Shown in pieces: positions 24,763 to 35,434 of a stretch of DNA of 64,000 bases (position 1 is the first letter of the stretch; every line of letters starts with the position of its first letter). This stretch comes from Janthinobacterium saanense (lineage in GTDB: Bacteria > Pseudomonadota > Gammaproteobacteria > Burkholderiales > Burkholderiaceae_D), in the NCBI RefSeq assembly GCF_014200675.1, contig NZ_JACHCI010000001.1, positions 310,001-374,000 of the forward strand, read 5' to 3'. The translations under genes were made by a program, and so were the position numbers. Below the pieces are notes generated by a model. That model had not been told where the DNA came from and did not search any database. It saw nothing but the letters and a program-made list of their open reading frames with translations.

Positions 24763-26640
24763 TTATTTTTCCTGCTTCTCCGGCGTGCCCCGGTCGATCA
24801 CTTCATGGCAGTCGCCGCGCAGGGTGGAATTGTCGTAGTTGGTCCAGCCGTAGCTGTCGACATAGCGCTTGTGCTGCTTGAAGCGCGGGTTGACGAAGCT
24901 CCACTCGGGCTGTTCGCCGGGGAAGTGGATATCGCCCATGTCGAGCACGGTGTGGAACATGTTTTCCGTCGACAGCCGTGATTTCTGATGCAGGTGCAGC
25001 TGCGTTACCTTGTCCGGATAGCGCAGCTGGAATTGCGGCGAGTACCAGACGAAGGACGGCACGTGGAATTCATATTGCGTGTTATGGCCGTGGAAGGCCA
25101 GGCGGCAAGTGCCGTCGTACAGGGTCTGGCCATGGTCGGCCACGTAGACCAGGGAACTGCGCAGGGCCGTGCGCTCGCCACCGTCCTTGAGGATGCCGAT
25201 CACGTTGGACAAAAACCAGTCCGTGTACAGGATCGAGCTGTCATAGCTGTTGTTCAGCTGCGGCTTGATGGCCGTATCCGTGTAGACGGGCTTGTCCACG
25301 CCGAACAGCGAGGGCTGCCATTTGTCGAATGATTTCGGGTAGCGCTCGCTATAGTTCCAGTGGCTGCCCAGGGTATGCAGCACGATGAGTTTTTTTGGCG
25401 CCGGGTCGGCCAGCGCGTTCTTCAGCGGATCGAACAGGATCTGGTCGAAGTTCGAGGTATTCGTAAAACCGCCCAGGTTCAGAAATTGCACCACGTCGGC
25501 TTCCTTGGCAAACACGGAGACCGGCGTGTCGAACTTGCCGAACGAGATCTGGTTCGACAGCCAGTAGGTTTTAAAGCCCGCTTCCTTGTAGGCGGTAATA
25601 AAGGATTTTTCCGAGAAACCGTCCTTCAGGCTTTGCGTGGCCGGCTTGCGCGACACGATGACGGGCACCGACAAACGGGTGGCCGAGACGGACGTGATGA
25701 CGTCGGCCAGCGGCACCAGATTGCTTTCCTGTTTCAGCAGCGGATTGGTGTCGCGCGTGTAGCCGTTCAAACTCCAGCGGTCATAGCGCGACGATTCACC
25801 GATCACCATCACCACCACTTCCGGTTGCGTGTCCGGGCTTTGCTGCCGGGCGCCGAAGCGGAAGTTGCTGCTTTTTTTGCCCAGCTCGGCCAGGTAGCGG
25901 CGTTCCTTGTAGAAATCGTAGCCGCGCCCGATCAGGCCGAAGGGCCAGGAGTTGTTGACCATGTTGAGCTCATACGGCAGCTGCGCCCAGTGGGGCAGGC
26001 TGGGCCATGCCAGACCCGTTTCATCGGCGCCGGCGATGCTGGCGTCTTCGGCATTATCTTCATCCTCTGCTTCCTCACTGCCTGCACTGGCAGACGCGGT
26101 GGCGTGCGGCGCATGGTGGCGCAGCTTGGCGGCAAAGCCGAATTCGTGGCCGTACAGCCAGAAGGCGCCCAGTAGCAGCAATAGCCCCAGCGCAGAGGGG
26201 CGCGTCTTGCCGGTCCAGTCGAGCTCGCGCGTGCGGGTGGCGGCCCACCAGCCCAGCGCGCACCACACGATTACAGCGAGCATGATGGCGCCCATCAGCC
26301 ATACTTTCTGGCCCAGGAATTCCATTGCCTCCATCGGGCTCGTTTCCATGATGATGCCCAGGTGGTGCGTGGAAATGCCCTGGCCATAGAAGATGAACAG
26401 GTAGATTTCCGTCGGCACGGCCAAAAAGGCGGGCACCAGCAGCCAGTGGAAATACGCGGGACGCTTGAAGATGCCCCATACGGCCAGCCAGGCCAGCAAT
26501 TCAAAACTGAGCATTTGCCATGGATGGTCTAGCGGGTGCCCCAGCAGTACCGGGATAAAGGGCACGGCCGTCAGCAAGATATAGCTCAGCAGCAGAAAAA
26601 GAGTGGCAAGGCGGTTGGCGGGGCGAAACAATGTGCGCAT
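24763..26640 (-). CDS. Phosphoethanolamine transferase, EptA/CptA-like
   Basis: 625 residues. About five N-terminal membrane helices, an acidic linker rich in Glu/Asp (near residues 190-205), then a periplasmic sulfatase-fold domain: VVMVIGESSRYDRWSLNGY with the metal-binding Glu, SVSATRLSVPV containing the nucleophilic Thr position, and DHGQTLYDG plus FHGHN as metal ligands. The family moves phosphoethanolamine from phosphatidylethanolamine to lipid A or LPS core, changing surface charge and polymyxin sensitivity. It lies upstream of and divergent from the str operon. Acceptor (lipid A or core heptose) cannot be told from the sequence. Confidence 0.88.
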   Translation of the reverse strand: MRTLFRPANRLATLFLLLSYILLTAVPFIPVLLGHPLDHPWQMLSFELLAWLAVWGIFKRPAYFHWLLVPAFLAVPTEIYLFIFYGQGISTHHLGIIMETSPMEAMEFLGQKVWLMGAIMLAVIVWCALGWWAATRTRELDWTGKTRPSALGLLLLLGAFWLYGHEFGFAAKLRHHAPHATASASAGSEEAEDEDNAEDASIAGADETGLAWPSLPHWAQLPYELNMVNNSWPFGLIGRGYDFYKERRYLAELGKKSSNFRFGARQQSPDTQPEVVVMVIGESSRYDRWSLNGYTRDTNPLLKQESNLVPLADVITSVSATRLSVPVIVSRKPATQSLKDGFSEKSFITAYKEAGFKTYWLSNQISFGKFDTPVSVFAKEADVVQFLNLGGFTNTSNFDQILFDPLKNALADPAPKKLIVLHTLGSHWNYSERYPKSFDKWQPSLFGVDKPVYTDTAIKPQLNNSYDSSILYTDWFLSNVIGILKDGGERTALRSSLVYVADHGQTLYDGTCRLAFHGHNTQYEFHVPSFVWYSPQFQLRYPDKVTQLHLHQKSRLSTENMFHTVLDMGDIHFPGEQPEWSFVNPRFKQHKRYVDSYGWTNYDNSTLRGDCHEVIDRGTPEKQEK

Positions 26641-27112
26641 AGGGTCAGGGCTGGGTGCGATGGGGGCTGAGTGCGGCGAAAAATGTCCGCTATTATCAGC
26701 CCTTTTGTCATCTTGCGGTCATATAAGAAGCAGGGCGGATCAGGCTGGCAAGCGTATTGCCGGAGTGGCATTGCTTATGAGAAAGAATGCGGAAAAGTGC
26801 ATCTCTGGCGCCGGTGACTGTGCAGCAGCAGCCATGAATGATTGGTGAAAATGCCACAAACGGCGCGCTTTTTTGCCTTTTTTTATAGCAAAAAGCCGTA
26901 AACTGATTGACCCCCTGTGGCACAAGGTCTAAACTAGCCAGTTCTCGATTTTATTCTGCTCATCGTTTACGTGTCGTCTGGTGATTTCATGGCCGCTCCT
27001 TACCGAGTGGCTGCGGGTGCCGGGTGAGGGCAGTACGAAAGCGGGACGAGGTTTTAGTCGCCGGACATCTTGTCCGGGTTATTAATCGTAGTTTTTTGTT
27101 GGATTTATAACG
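26641..27112. other. Intergenic region upstream of rpsL
   Basis: 472 bases without a convincing gene. The left part would hold the promoter of the transferase on the minus strand, but no good match was found. The right part contains the str promoter at 26907-26935 and a leader of about 170 bases with a small hairpin CCGGAC-ATCTT-GTCCGG (27061-27077) followed by a moderately AT-rich stretch. No rpoB or rpoC is present. Confidence 0.6.
26907..26935 (+). promoter_or_regulatory. Promoter of the str operon
   Basis: TTGACC (26907-26912), 17-base spacer, TAAACT (26930-26935). It is the best sigma-70 match upstream of rpsL. Confidence 0.6.
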
Positions 27113-27496
27113 ATGCCAACCATCAATCAATTGATTCGCAATCCACGCGTCGCTTTGACCGTGAAGAGCAAATCGCCGGCGCTGGAAAACAGCCCGCAAA
27201 AACGTGGCGTTTGCACACGTGTGTACACCACGACTCCAAAGAAGCCTAACTCGGCTTTGCGTAAAGTCGCTAAAGTGCGTCTGACCAACGGTTTCGAAGT
27301 TATTTCGTACATCGGCGGTGAAGGCCATAACCTGCAAGAGCATAGTGTTGTTCTGCTGCGCGGCGGTCGTGTAAAAGATTTGCCAGGTGTGCGTTACCAC
27401 ATGGTTCGCGGTGCTCTGGATACCCAAGGCGTTAAAGACCGTAAGCAAGCGCGTTCGAAGTACGGTACGAAACGTGCTAAGGCCGGCAAGAAGTAA
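27113..27496 (+). CDS. rpsL: 30S ribosomal protein S12
   Basis: 127 residues with the conserved [20 protein letters not shown] core and [13 protein letters not shown] loop that line the decoding centre. Lys43, Lys44 and Lys88, the classical streptomycin-resistance positions, are wild type, and Asp89 (the methylthiolated residue in other bacteria) is present. First gene of the str operon, here directly behind its own promoter rather than behind rpoC. A small hairpin CGACC-N7-GGTCG (27554-27570) lies in the gap to rpsG, where S7 feedback acts in Escherichia coli. Confidence 0.98.
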   Translation: MPTINQLIRNPRVALTVKSKSPALENSPQKRGVCTRVYTTTPKKPNSALRKVAKVRLTNGFEVISYIGGEGHNLQEHSVVLLRGGRVKDLPGVRYHMVRGALDTQGVKDRKQARSKYGTKRAKAGKK

Positions 27497-27647
27497 TAGT
27501 TGTTAGTAGCAAACCCAAGTTTCGCTCAGTGGCAGCTAACTAAGTGAATGTAGTCGACCGCATCTGGTCGAGTAAGTGGAGGACTATGATGGTCGTCCGC
27601 GAGTGTGCGAAGAACGCGCGCTCAACTGAAGATTGAAAGGAATTGAT

Positions 27648-28118
27648 ATGCCACGTCGTCGTGAAGTACCCAAACGCGAAATTTTGCCAGATCCAAAATT
27701 CGGCAACACTGATGTCGCTAAATTTGTAAACGTATTGATGCTGTCCGGTAAAAAATCGGTTGCAGAAAACATCATCTACGGTGCTTTCGAGCACATCGCT
27801 GCTAAAAGCGGCAAAGATCCACTCGAAGTTTTCGTTACTGCAATCAACAACGCCAAGCCGTTGGTTGAGGTGAAATCCCGTCGCGTTGGTGGTGCAAACT
27901 ACCAGGTGCCGGTTGAAGTTCGCCCAGTCCGTCGTATGGCTTTGTCCATGCGTTGGTTGCGTGAAGCTGCTAACAAGCGCAGCGAAAAATCGATGCCACA
28001 ACGCCTCGGCGGTGAGCTGATGGAAGCGGCTGAAAGCCGTGGCGGCGCGATGAAAAAACGCGACGAAGTCCATCGTATGGCTGAAGCGAACAAAGCGTTC
28101 TCGCATTTCCGCTTCTAA
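27648..28118 (+). CDS. rpsG: 30S ribosomal protein S7
   Basis: 156 residues from [10 protein letters not shown]; start chosen at the ATG 27648 behind AAAGGAA, not the upstream TTG at 27633. Conserved [24 protein letters not shown] and MALSMRWL blocks. It nucleates assembly of the 30S head by binding 16S rRNA. The 151-base gap from rpsL is longer than within the rest of the operon and contains small hairpins. Confidence 0.98.
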   Translation: MPRRREVPKREILPDPKFGNTDVAKFVNVLMLSGKKSVAENIIYGAFEHIAAKSGKDPLEVFVTAINNAKPLVEVKSRRVGGANYQVPVEVRPVRRMALSMRWLREAANKRSEKSMPQRLGGELMEAAESRGGAMKKRDEVHRMAEANKAFSHFRF

Positions 28119-28226
28119 TAAAAAGCCAGCTACCGCAAGGCGGCTGTCAAGTATCTGTTGTTCGAGGCCGGGCTCATTTTTGTAAAAAAATGCTGCTCGG
28201 TTTTGTCCATTCATTTAGGATTAATT

Positions 28227-30332
28227 ATGGCCCGCAAGACCCCCATTGAGCGCTACCGCAATATCGGTATCTCCGCTCACATCGATGCAGGTAAGACGAC
28301 CACCACCGAACGCGTACTGTTCTACACCGGTATCAATCACAAGATTGGTGAAGTGCATGATGGCGCCGCCACCATGGACTGGATGGAGCAAGAGCAAGAG
28401 CGCGGTATCACGATTACCTCCGCAGCGACGACATGCTTCTGGAAGGGCATGGCAGGTAACTTCCCTGAGCATCACATCAACATCATCGACACCCCGGGCC
28501 ACGTAGACTTCACCATTGAAGTTGAACGCTCGATGCGCGTGTTGGATGGCGCCTGCATGGTTTACTGTGCAGTCGGCGGCGTGCAGCCACAATCGGAAAC
28601 GGTATGGCGTCAGGCTAACAAGTACAAAGTGCCACGTCTGGCCTTCGTGAACAAGATGGACCGTACCGGCGCCAACTTCTTCAAGGTCTACGAGCAAATG
28701 CGTGCCCGCCTGAAGGCTAACCCGATTCCTCTGCAGATTCCTATCGGCGCCGAAGAGAACTTCCTGGGCGTGGTCGATCTGGTCAAGATGAAGGCCGTGT
28801 ATTGGGATGATGCTTCCCAGGGCATGAAGTTCGACTACCGTGATATCCCTGCTGAGCTGGCTGATCAAGCCGCCGAGTGGCGCGAGAAGATGGTTGAAGC
28901 AGCTGCCGAAGCGTCGGAAGAGCTGATGAACAAGTACCTGGAAGAAGGTGACCTGTCGGAAGCTGAAATCAAGGCTGCTCTGCGCGCGCGTACCCTGGCA
29001 TCGGAAATCGTGCCGATGATGTGCGGCACCGCGTTCAAAAACAAGGGCGTACAAGCCATGTTGGACGGCGTGATCGAGTACCTGCCATCGCCTATCGACA
29101 TCAAGCCAGTACAAGGCATGGATGAAGATGACCAGCCGATCTTCCGTAAAGCTGACGACAACGAAAAGTTCGCCGCGCTGGCGTTCAAGATCATGACCGA
29201 CCCATTCGTCGGCCAGCTGATCTTCTTCCGCGTTTATTCGGGCACGATCAAGTCGGGCGATACGGTTTTCAACCCGATCAAGAACAAAAAAGAACGCCTG
29301 GGCCGTATTTTGCAGATGCATGCAAACCAGCGCGAAGAAATCAAGGAAGTGCACGCTGGCGATATCGCTGCTGCAGTTGGCCTGAAAGATGCGACCACGG
29401 GCGAAACCCTGTGCGATCCTTCGGCTATCATCACCCTGGAAAAAATGGTTTTCCCTGAGCCAGTGATCTCGCAGGCTGTTGAGCCTAAGACCAAGGCTGA
29501 CCAGGAAAAAATGGGCCTGGCGCTGAACCGCCTGGCACAGGAAGATCCTTCGTTCCGCGTGAAGACCGATGAAGAATCGGGCCAGACCATCATCGGTGGT
29601 ATGGGCGAGCTGCATCTGGAAATTATCGTTGACCGCATGAAACGTGAATTCAACGTTGAAGCGACCGTCGGCAAGCCACAAGTGGCTTACCGCGAAACGA
29701 TCCGTAAAGTTTGCGAAGAGTCGGAAGGCAAATTCGTCAAGCAATCGGGTGGTCGTGGTCAATACGGTCACGTGGTTCTGAAGATCGAACCGCAAGAACC
29801 AGGCAAGGGTTTCGAATTCGTTGACGCGATCAAGGGCGGTACCGTTCCTCGCGAATACATCCCTGCAGTTGAAAAAGGTGTGCGCGACACGCTGACTTCG
29901 GGCGTGATGGCTGGCTACCCAGTTGTTGACGTTAAAGTCACGCTGTTCTTCGGTTCCTACCATGATGTCGACTCGAACGAAAATGCATTCCGCATGGCCG
30001 CTTCGATGGCATTCAAAGATGGTTGCCGCAAAGCTGCTCCAGTCATCCTGGAGCCGATGATGTCGGTGGAAGTGGAAACGCCAGAAGATTACGCCGGTAC
30101 CGTGATGGGCGATCTGTCGTCGCGTCGCGGCATGGTGCAAGGTATGGATGAGATTGCTGGCGGTGGCGGCAAGATCATCAAGGCCGAAGTACCTCTGTCG
30201 GAAATGTTCGGCTACTCGACCTCGCTGCGTTCCGCAACGCAAGGCCGTGCGACTTACTCGATGGAATTCAAGCACTACTCGGAAGCTCCGAAACACGTGA
30301 CTGAAGCAATCGTAAGCTCGAAAGCTAAGTAA
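28227..30332 (+). CDS. fusA: Translation elongation factor G
   Basis: 701 residues from [14 protein letters not shown]; the longer frame from 28158 lacks conservation at its start. The G domain has AHIDAGKTT, the RGITI switch, DTPGHVDF and NKMD; domains II-V follow, with the domain IV tip segment GRGQYGHVV. It drives translocation and, with RRF, ribosome recycling. A hairpin GGGCCGGA/TCCGGTCCC lies between it and tuf, without a T-run. Third gene of the str operon. Confidence 0.98.
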   Translation: MARKTPIERYRNIGISAHIDAGKTTTTERVLFYTGINHKIGEVHDGAATMDWMEQEQERGITITSAATTCFWKGMAGNFPEHHINIIDTPGHVDFTIEVERSMRVLDGACMVYCAVGGVQPQSETVWRQANKYKVPRLAFVNKMDRTGANFFKVYEQMRARLKANPIPLQIPIGAEENFLGVVDLVKMKAVYWDDASQGMKFDYRDIPAELADQAAEWREKMVEAAAEASEELMNKYLEEGDLSEAEIKAALRARTLASEIVPMMCGTAFKNKGVQAMLDGVIEYLPSPIDIKPVQGMDEDDQPIFRKADDNEKFAALAFKIMTDPFVGQLIFFRVYSGTIKSGDTVFNPIKNKKERLGRILQMHANQREEIKEVHAGDIAAAVGLKDATTGETLCDPSAIITLEKMVFPEPVISQAVEPKTKADQEKMGLALNRLAQEDPSFRVKTDEESGQTIIGGMGELHLEIIVDRMKREFNVEATVGKPQVAYRETIRKVCEESEGKFVKQSGGRGQYGHVVLKIEPQEPGKGFEFVDAIKGGTVPREYIPAVEKGVRDTLTSGVMAGYPVVDVKVTLFFGSYHDVDSNENAFRMAASMAFKDGCRKAAPVILEPMMSVEVETPEDYAGTVMGDLSSRRGMVQGMDEIAGGGGKIIKAEVPLSEMFGYSTSLRSATQGRATYSMEFKHYSEAPKHVTEAIVSSKAK

Positions 30333-30404
30333 TAGAAGTTCCGGGCCGGATTTCACGAGAATTCCGGTCCCTACATTTAAATCATTGTTCTAAGGAAGAA
30401 TAAA

Positions 30405-31595
30405 ATGGCAAAAGGTAAATTCGAACGGACCAAGCCGCACGTCAACGTCGGCACCATCGGCCACGTCGACCACGGTAAAACCACCCTGACCGCTGCAATC
30501 GCAACGGTACTGTCGAAGAAATTCGGCGGCGAAGCTAAAGCATACGACCAGATCGATGCAGCTCCAGAAGAAAAAGCACGCGGCATTACCATCAACACCG
30601 CACACGTTGAGTACGAAACGGCTACCCGTCACTACGCTCACGTTGACTGCCCAGGCCACGCCGATTACATCAAAAACATGATCACCGGCGCAGCACAGAT
30701 GGACGGCGCGATCCTGGTTTGCTCGGCAGCTGACGGCCCAATGCCACAGACCCGCGAGCACATCCTGCTGGCCCGCCAAGTTGGCGTTCCATACATCATC
30801 GTGTTCCTGAACAAGTGCGACCTGGTCGACGACGCAGAGCTGCTGGAACTGGTTGAAATGGAAGTGCGCGAGCTGTTGTCGAAGTATGAATTCCCAGGCG
30901 ACGACGTGCCTATCATCAAAGGTTCGGCCCGTATGGCGCTGGAAGGCAAAGAAGGCGAAATGGGCGTTGACGCAGTATTGCGTCTGGCCGATGCGCTGGA
31001 CAGCTACATCCCAACCCCGGAGCGCGCTGTTGACGGTGCCTTCCTGATGCCAGTAGAAGACGTGTTCTCGATCTCGGGTCGCGGTACGGTTGTTACCGGT
31101 CGTATCGAACGCGGTATCGTCAAAGTCGGCGAAGAGATCGAAATCGTTGGTATCACCGATACCGTCAAAACGACTTGCACCGGCGTGGAAATGTTCCGCA
31201 AACTGCTGGACCAAGGTCAAGCAGGCGACAACGTTGGTCTGCTGCTGCGCGGCACCAAGCGTGAAGACGTGCAACGTGGTCAAGTGCTGGCAAAACCAGG
31301 CTCGATCAAGCCACACGCACACTTCACCGGCGAGATCTATGTTCTGTCGAAAGACGAAGGCGGCCGTCATACGCCATTCTTCAACAACTATCGTCCACAG
31401 TTCTACTTCCGCACGACGGACGTAACCGGTTCGATCGAGTTGCCAGCAGACAAAGAAATGGTCATGCCAGGCGATAACGTGTCGATCACCGTCAAGCTGA
31501 TCAACCCGATCGCGATGGAAGAAGGCCTGCGCTTCGCTATCCGCGAAGGTGGCCGTACCGTTGGCGCTGGTGTTGTTGCAAAAATCCTGGCTTAA
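30405..31595 (+). CDS. tuf: Translation elongation factor Tu
   Basis: 396 residues with [31 protein letters not shown] and NKCD G-boxes, then the two beta-barrel domains ([18 protein letters not shown] and GMTV-like C-terminal strands). Delivers aminoacyl-tRNA to the ribosome. Betaproteobacteria often carry a second tuf elsewhere; only this copy is in the window. A strong terminator follows, so most transcripts of the str operon should end here. Confidence 0.98.
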   Translation: MAKGKFERTKPHVNVGTIGHVDHGKTTLTAAIATVLSKKFGGEAKAYDQIDAAPEEKARGITINTAHVEYETATRHYAHVDCPGHADYIKNMITGAAQMDGAILVCSAADGPMPQTREHILLARQVGVPYIIVFLNKCDLVDDAELLELVEMEVRELLSKYEFPGDDVPIIKGSARMALEGKEGEMGVDAVLRLADALDSYIPTPERAVDGAFLMPVEDVFSISGRGTVVTGRIERGIVKVGEEIEIVGITDTVKTTCTGVEMFRKLLDQGQAGDNVGLLLRGTKREDVQRGQVLAKPGSIKPHAHFTGEIYVLSKDEGGRHTPFFNNYRPQFYFRTTDVTGSIELPADKEMVMPGDNVSITVKLINPIAMEEGLRFAIREGGRTVGAGVVAKILA

Positions 31596-31610
31596 TTCTT
31601 AAGCCTGCAT

Positions 31611-31650
31611 AAAAGAGGAAGCGTCGTCGCCCGGCGCCCCTCTTTTTTTT
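31611..31650 (+). terminator. Intrinsic terminator after tuf
   Basis: AAAAGAGG-AA-GCGTCG-TCGCC-CGGCGC-CCCTCTTTT stem with a long T-run; outer arms at 31611-31618 and 31639-31646. Confidence 0.85.
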
Positions 31651-31774
31651 CGACTGCCGGGGTTGGCCAGCATTTTGGTGCTATCATGTCGACCCTGACG
31701 GTTGTTGCGTCAGAAATTCCAGTATGACCTCATTGCCGTGCAGACCGCGCGGTTCGTTCTTTTAAGGAAATATC

Positions 31775-32092
31775 ATGTCGGCACCAAACCAAAAAATCCG
31801 TATCCGCCTGAAGGCTTTCGATTACAAACTGATCGATCAGTCCGCTCTGGAAATCGTTGAAACCGCGAAGCGCACCGGCGCTGTCGTCAAAGGCCCAGTA
31901 CCACTGCCTACCCGTATTCAACGTTTTGACGTGCTGCGTTCCCCGCACGTCAACAAAACTTCGCGCGATCAGTTCGAGATCCGTACGCACCAACGTCTGA
32001 TGGACATCGTTGACCCAACGGACAAAACCGTTGACGCTCTGATGAAGCTGGACCTGCCAGCTGGTGTTGATGTAGAAATCAAGCTGCAATAA
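31775..32092 (+). CDS. rpsJ: 30S ribosomal protein S10
   Basis: 105 residues with [16 protein letters not shown] and [18 protein letters not shown]. Part of the 30S head and NusE of antitermination complexes. It is normally the first gene of the S10 operon, but here it is separated from rplC by about 5 kb, flanked by terminators on both sides (after tuf and after itself). It therefore probably has its own promoter in the 179-base upstream gap, where a leader hairpin CTGACG-N7-CGTCAG (31695-31713) is seen but no clear promoter hexamers. Confidence 0.97.
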   Translation: MSAPNQKIRIRLKAFDYKLIDQSALEIVETAKRTGAVVKGPVPLPTRIQRFDVLRSPHVNKTSRDQFEIRTHQRLMDIVDPTDKTVDALMKLDLPAGVDVEIKLQ

Positions 32093-32100
32093 TTGTTACA

Positions 32101-32188
32101 CGCTGGCGCGCGAGGATTGCTCCTCTCGCCAGCGGATAATAGGGCCGGACCTGTCCGCAATCGCGTACATATCTGGCCCTATTTTTTT
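32101..32188 (+). terminator. Tandem hairpins terminating rpsJ
   Basis: First a long stem CGCTGGCG...CGCCAGCG (32101-32134), then a second stem AATAGGGCC...GGCCCTATT with a run of seven T (32138-32188). The second has the form of an intrinsic terminator and closes the rpsJ transcript. Confidence 0.8.
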
Positions 32189-32508
32189 GTGCTGTCCCAC
32201 TCTCACGGCACGACGCCCATGTGCGTTTTCAGCCGCGCTGCCATGGCGCTATTTTCGCCTACCCACTTTTCTCTGTTCAGGACGCGATCAGACGACGCTT
32301 TCTAAGGCGTAAATTGTTTAAATTGATTCCATTAAACAACACATTTGCGTTTAAAACGAATTAAAAATGGCAATGACCGTTTTTCTACTTTTCTAATCAT
32401 CACTGATGTGAGAAATTTGTAAAACACGTTACAAAGTGTGAGTGTCTTACAAAGGTGATCACTAGACGTGACGTTTTATATAATAGAAAAATCTTGGGAG
32501 TAGTCGTT
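32189..32508. other. AT-rich region upstream of the TonB-dependent receptor
   Basis: About 320 bases, visibly more AT-rich than the surroundings. A TATAAT box at 32479-32484 lies 25 bases before the TTG start; no convincing -35 was found at 16-18 bases. Short repeated motifs such as TTACAAAG occur twice (32429-32436 and 32447-32454), spaced for a possible regulator. No gene is seen. Confidence 0.45.
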
Positions 32509-35334
32509 TTGAATAAAAAAGCAATCAACAGCCATGCACCGGGTTTGAGAAAAAGCACCATCGCCATCGCACTGACCCTGGCGTTCTCGCACAATGTAAT
32601 GGCGCAGCAAGCTGCCGAGCCTGAAGAAAAATTACAGCGCGTCGAAGTCACCGGTAGTAGCATCAAACGCACCCAGGCAGAAGCCGCTGGCGTGGTGCAA
32701 GTGATGACCCGTGCAGATATCGAGCGCACCGGCCAGACCACGGCGCTGGGCATCCTGAATTCGTCGTCCGCCGTCAGCACTTCGATCAACTCGGATAGCA
32801 GCAGCTCTGGCAGCTTCGCTACCGGTTCGTCGGGCGTGGGCTTGCGTGGCCTGGGCAAGGTTGCCACCCTGGTGCTGGTTAACGGCCAACGCATTGCGCA
32901 ATACGGCCTGGCCGATGGCGCACAGCAAAACTTCACCAATCTGGATGCGATCCCTGCTGCTGCTATCGAGCGCATCGAGATCCTGAAAGACGGCGCTTCG
33001 GCGATCTATGGTTCCGACGCCATCGCCGGCGTGATCAACATCATTTTGATGAAGAACTTTGAAGGCGCGAAAATCACCGCCAACTACAAAGAATCTGAAA
33101 AATTCAGCGACCAGCGTAACCGCAGTGCGTCCGGCATCTTCGGTGTCGGCGATATCGACCGCGACGGTTTCAACACCTACGTTTCGTACGAAGTTTATCA
33201 AAGCGATGGCTACTCGGTCGGCGACCTGCGCAGCAACTATCCTGCCTGGAATCGCTTAACCCCGAACCGTTCGACCTGGGACGCCAAGAGCTCGTTCTCG
33301 CCTACCGGTAACTATTACCTGAGCAGCACGAACATCGTCGCCGCGCCAGGCTGCCCTGCCGGCAATATCGATCCGGTTGACAAGCTGTGCAAGATGGATG
33401 CCCTGCCGTATAGCGGCTTGACCACCGATGCCAAGCGTTACGCCATCGCCAGCAATACCCATTTCAAAATCGGCAAGGATATCGATGCCAACTTTGAAAT
33501 CACCACCGCCGGCGCCAAAAACCAATACATCGTTGCTCCTTTCAACGTCAGCAACGGTAGCGCGACCTCCTCGTCGAACACCTGGTACAACGCCGTCGAT
33601 GGCAAGGTAGTCGGTCCGTTTTTCTATCCAAAACTGCCGGTCGGCCATCCGAATAATCCATACAATGTGCCGGTGGAATACCGCGCCCGCATGATGGACA
33701 CCGGTGATGGCTTCAACTTCAACCGCACCGAATCGGATCAATCGCGCTTCATGCTGACCCTGGCTGGCGACGTCAAGGGCTTCGACTGGAAATCTTCGTT
33801 CGGCTACATGAACTCGAAAGCGACCAAGTCTACCCGTGCCCCAAGCGCTGTTGGCTACACCAATGCCATCGTGAATGGTACCTACAAATTTGGCCAGCAA
33901 AACGATCCGGCGCTGCTGGACTCGATGTTCCCGGTTCGTGTCACTGAAGGCGAGTCGAAGATCTCGTTTGCCAATGCGACCGTGTCCGGTGAAGTGATGC
34001 AATTGCCTGCCGGTCCGCTGAGTGTTGCATTCGGTACCGACATCCGTCGTGAAAAATACAAGATGGCCAGCTCGGACAACGTGCTGCGCGGCGATCTGGT
34101 CGGCATTGCTGGCTTGCAAGTCGACGACAAGATGGATCACTACGCACTGTTTACCGAAGCCACCATCCCGGTCATCAAGCGTGTTGAGTTGAGCGCTGCC
34201 GTGCGTGCCGATAAATCGACCAACAGCGATGTACATTTCTCGCCGAAGGTTGGCCTGCGCATCAATGCGACCGATACCCTGTTGCTGCGCGCTACCGCAT
34301 CGGGCGGCTTCCGTGCACCAAACATCGTTGAAACCGGTAACGGTCTGGGCCGTAGCTCGTTCGCCACCAACGTCACCGATCCAAAACGTTGCTCGATCGC
34401 CAGCTCCTTGAACAAGCTGATCCAGAGCAATCCGGCTGCCACCAGCACCGACAAAGCCCAAGGCAATACCCTCCAGAGCGCTGATTGCCTGGCTGGCCTG
34501 GCCAGCTTCGTGTCGGCCAACAAGGACCTGAAGCCGGAAACTTCGCGTACGTTCACTGCCGGTTTCGTGTTTGAACCGGTCAAGAACTGGACCGTGGCGC
34601 TGGACTACTTCCACATTGAGCGCAAGGATGAAATCGGTATCCGCGCGGTTGCGGATGTATTGAAGGGTGAAGACGCGCTGCCAGCTGGCCAGCTGATTCG
34701 TGTTGATAACTCGGCTTCTGATGCGCAATTCCTGGCATTGGTCAACAAGTATGCTCCAGGCAATACCACTAACTTCGGTACCGTTGGCAAGCTGGGCCTG
34801 CTGTACAACCCATACGTCAACAGCGGCCGTACCCGTGCTTCGGGCTTCGACTTTGATGGTTCGGGCCGTTTCAACACCCCGGTCGGTCAAGTTCGCCTGA
34901 ATCTGGAAGGTACTTACCTGTGGAAATATCAGGAGTACAGCGTTGCCACCAACTCCTACGACAGCAATATCTCCGGTACCTATGACCTGGGTTCGCGTAT
35001 GAACATCAAGGCGCGTGCCAGCCTGAAGGCCGGCGCTTTTGATAACGGAGTGACGGTGAACTACCAGAGCGGCTATAGCAACAACAGCCCAACGTCGCCA
35101 ACTTACTGCGTGACCAACAAGGTTGCGCCTGAGAACATGGCAGCTTGCTCGCGTGTTGGCAGCAACACGACGGTTGACTATAACCTGGCGTACACCGCGA
35201 TCAAGAACACCCGTCTGAGCCTGTACATCGACAACGTGTTCGCGAAAGCAGCGCCAGAAAGCTGGCGTGATGGCTACCAGGTGAACCCGCAGTTCCGTCG
35301 TATCGGCGTATCGGCTGCTTACACCTTCTTCTGA
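32509..35334 (+). CDS. TonB-dependent outer membrane receptor
   Basis: 941 residues from a TTG start at 32509: GGAG lies eight bases upstream and the signal peptide begins there (MNKKAIN, cleavage after NVMA). No ATG exists in frame before the mature protein. The plug domain (about 45-170) carries VEVTGSSIKRTQAEAAG and the segment GASAIYGSDAIAGVINI, followed by a 22-strand-type barrel ending in the aromatic YTFF typical of BAM substrates. It imports a ligand across the outer membrane using TonB energy; several barrel cysteines are present. Ligand unknown. It lies inside the rpsJ-rplC break of the S10 operon and is closed by a perfect bidirectional terminator. Confidence 0.92.
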   Translation: MNKKAINSHAPGLRKSTIAIALTLAFSHNVMAQQAAEPEEKLQRVEVTGSSIKRTQAEAAGVVQVMTRADIERTGQTTALGILNSSSAVSTSINSDSSSSGSFATGSSGVGLRGLGKVATLVLVNGQRIAQYGLADGAQQNFTNLDAIPAAAIERIEILKDGASAIYGSDAIAGVINIILMKNFEGAKITANYKESEKFSDQRNRSASGIFGVGDIDRDGFNTYVSYEVYQSDGYSVGDLRSNYPAWNRLTPNRSTWDAKSSFSPTGNYYLSSTNIVAAPGCPAGNIDPVDKLCKMDALPYSGLTTDAKRYAIASNTHFKIGKDIDANFEITTAGAKNQYIVAPFNVSNGSATSSSNTWYNAVDGKVVGPFFYPKLPVGHPNNPYNVPVEYRARMMDTGDGFNFNRTESDQSRFMLTLAGDVKGFDWKSSFGYMNSKATKSTRAPSAVGYTNAIVNGTYKFGQQNDPALLDSMFPVRVTEGESKISFANATVSGEVMQLPAGPLSVAFGTDIRREKYKMASSDNVLRGDLVGIAGLQVDDKMDHYALFTEATIPVIKRVELSAAVRADKSTNSDVHFSPKVGLRINATDTLLLRATASGGFRAPNIVETGNGLGRSSFATNVTDPKRCSIASSLNKLIQSNPAATSTDKAQGNTLQSADCLAGLASFVSANKDLKPETSRTFTAGFVFEPVKNWTVALDYFHIERKDEIGIRAVADVLKGEDALPAGQLIRVDNSASDAQFLALVNKYAPGNTTNFGTVGKLGLLYNPYVNSGRTRASGFDFDGSGRFNTPVGQVRLNLEGTYLWKYQEYSVATNSYDSNISGTYDLGSRMNIKARASLKAGAFDNGVTVNYQSGYSNNSPTSPTYCVTNKVAPENMAACSRVGSNTTVDYNLAYTAIKNTRLSLYIDNVFAKAAPESWRDGYQVNPQFRRIGVSAAYTFF

Positions 35335-35380
35335 TCGTCTTCAGTTGATCAGTGCACGCCAGGCGCTTGCCGGGCGTGTC

Positions 35381-35410
35381 AAAAAACCAGGCCTTGTGCC
35401 TGGTTTTTTT
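35381..35410 (+). terminator. Bidirectional intrinsic terminator after the receptor
   Basis: AAAAAACCAGGC-CTTGT-GCCTGGTTTTTTT, symmetric A and T runs; serves the receptor and the convergent lipoprotein gene. Confidence 0.92.
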
Positions 35411-35434
35411 CGTTATGGCGAAGGTGTAAGAGAT

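Noticed and set aside
27113-27496. Streptomycin-resistance mutations in rpsL
   Set aside because: Lys43 and Lys88 are the sensitive wild-type residues.
28221-30356. Open frame of 711 codons antisense to fusA (and similar long antisense frames opposite tuf, the TonB receptor at 33256-34890 and the M1 gene at 4635-6278)
   Set aside because: These are by-products of biased codon use on the coding strand; they have no ribosome binding sites or recognisable domains, and the sense genes are certain.
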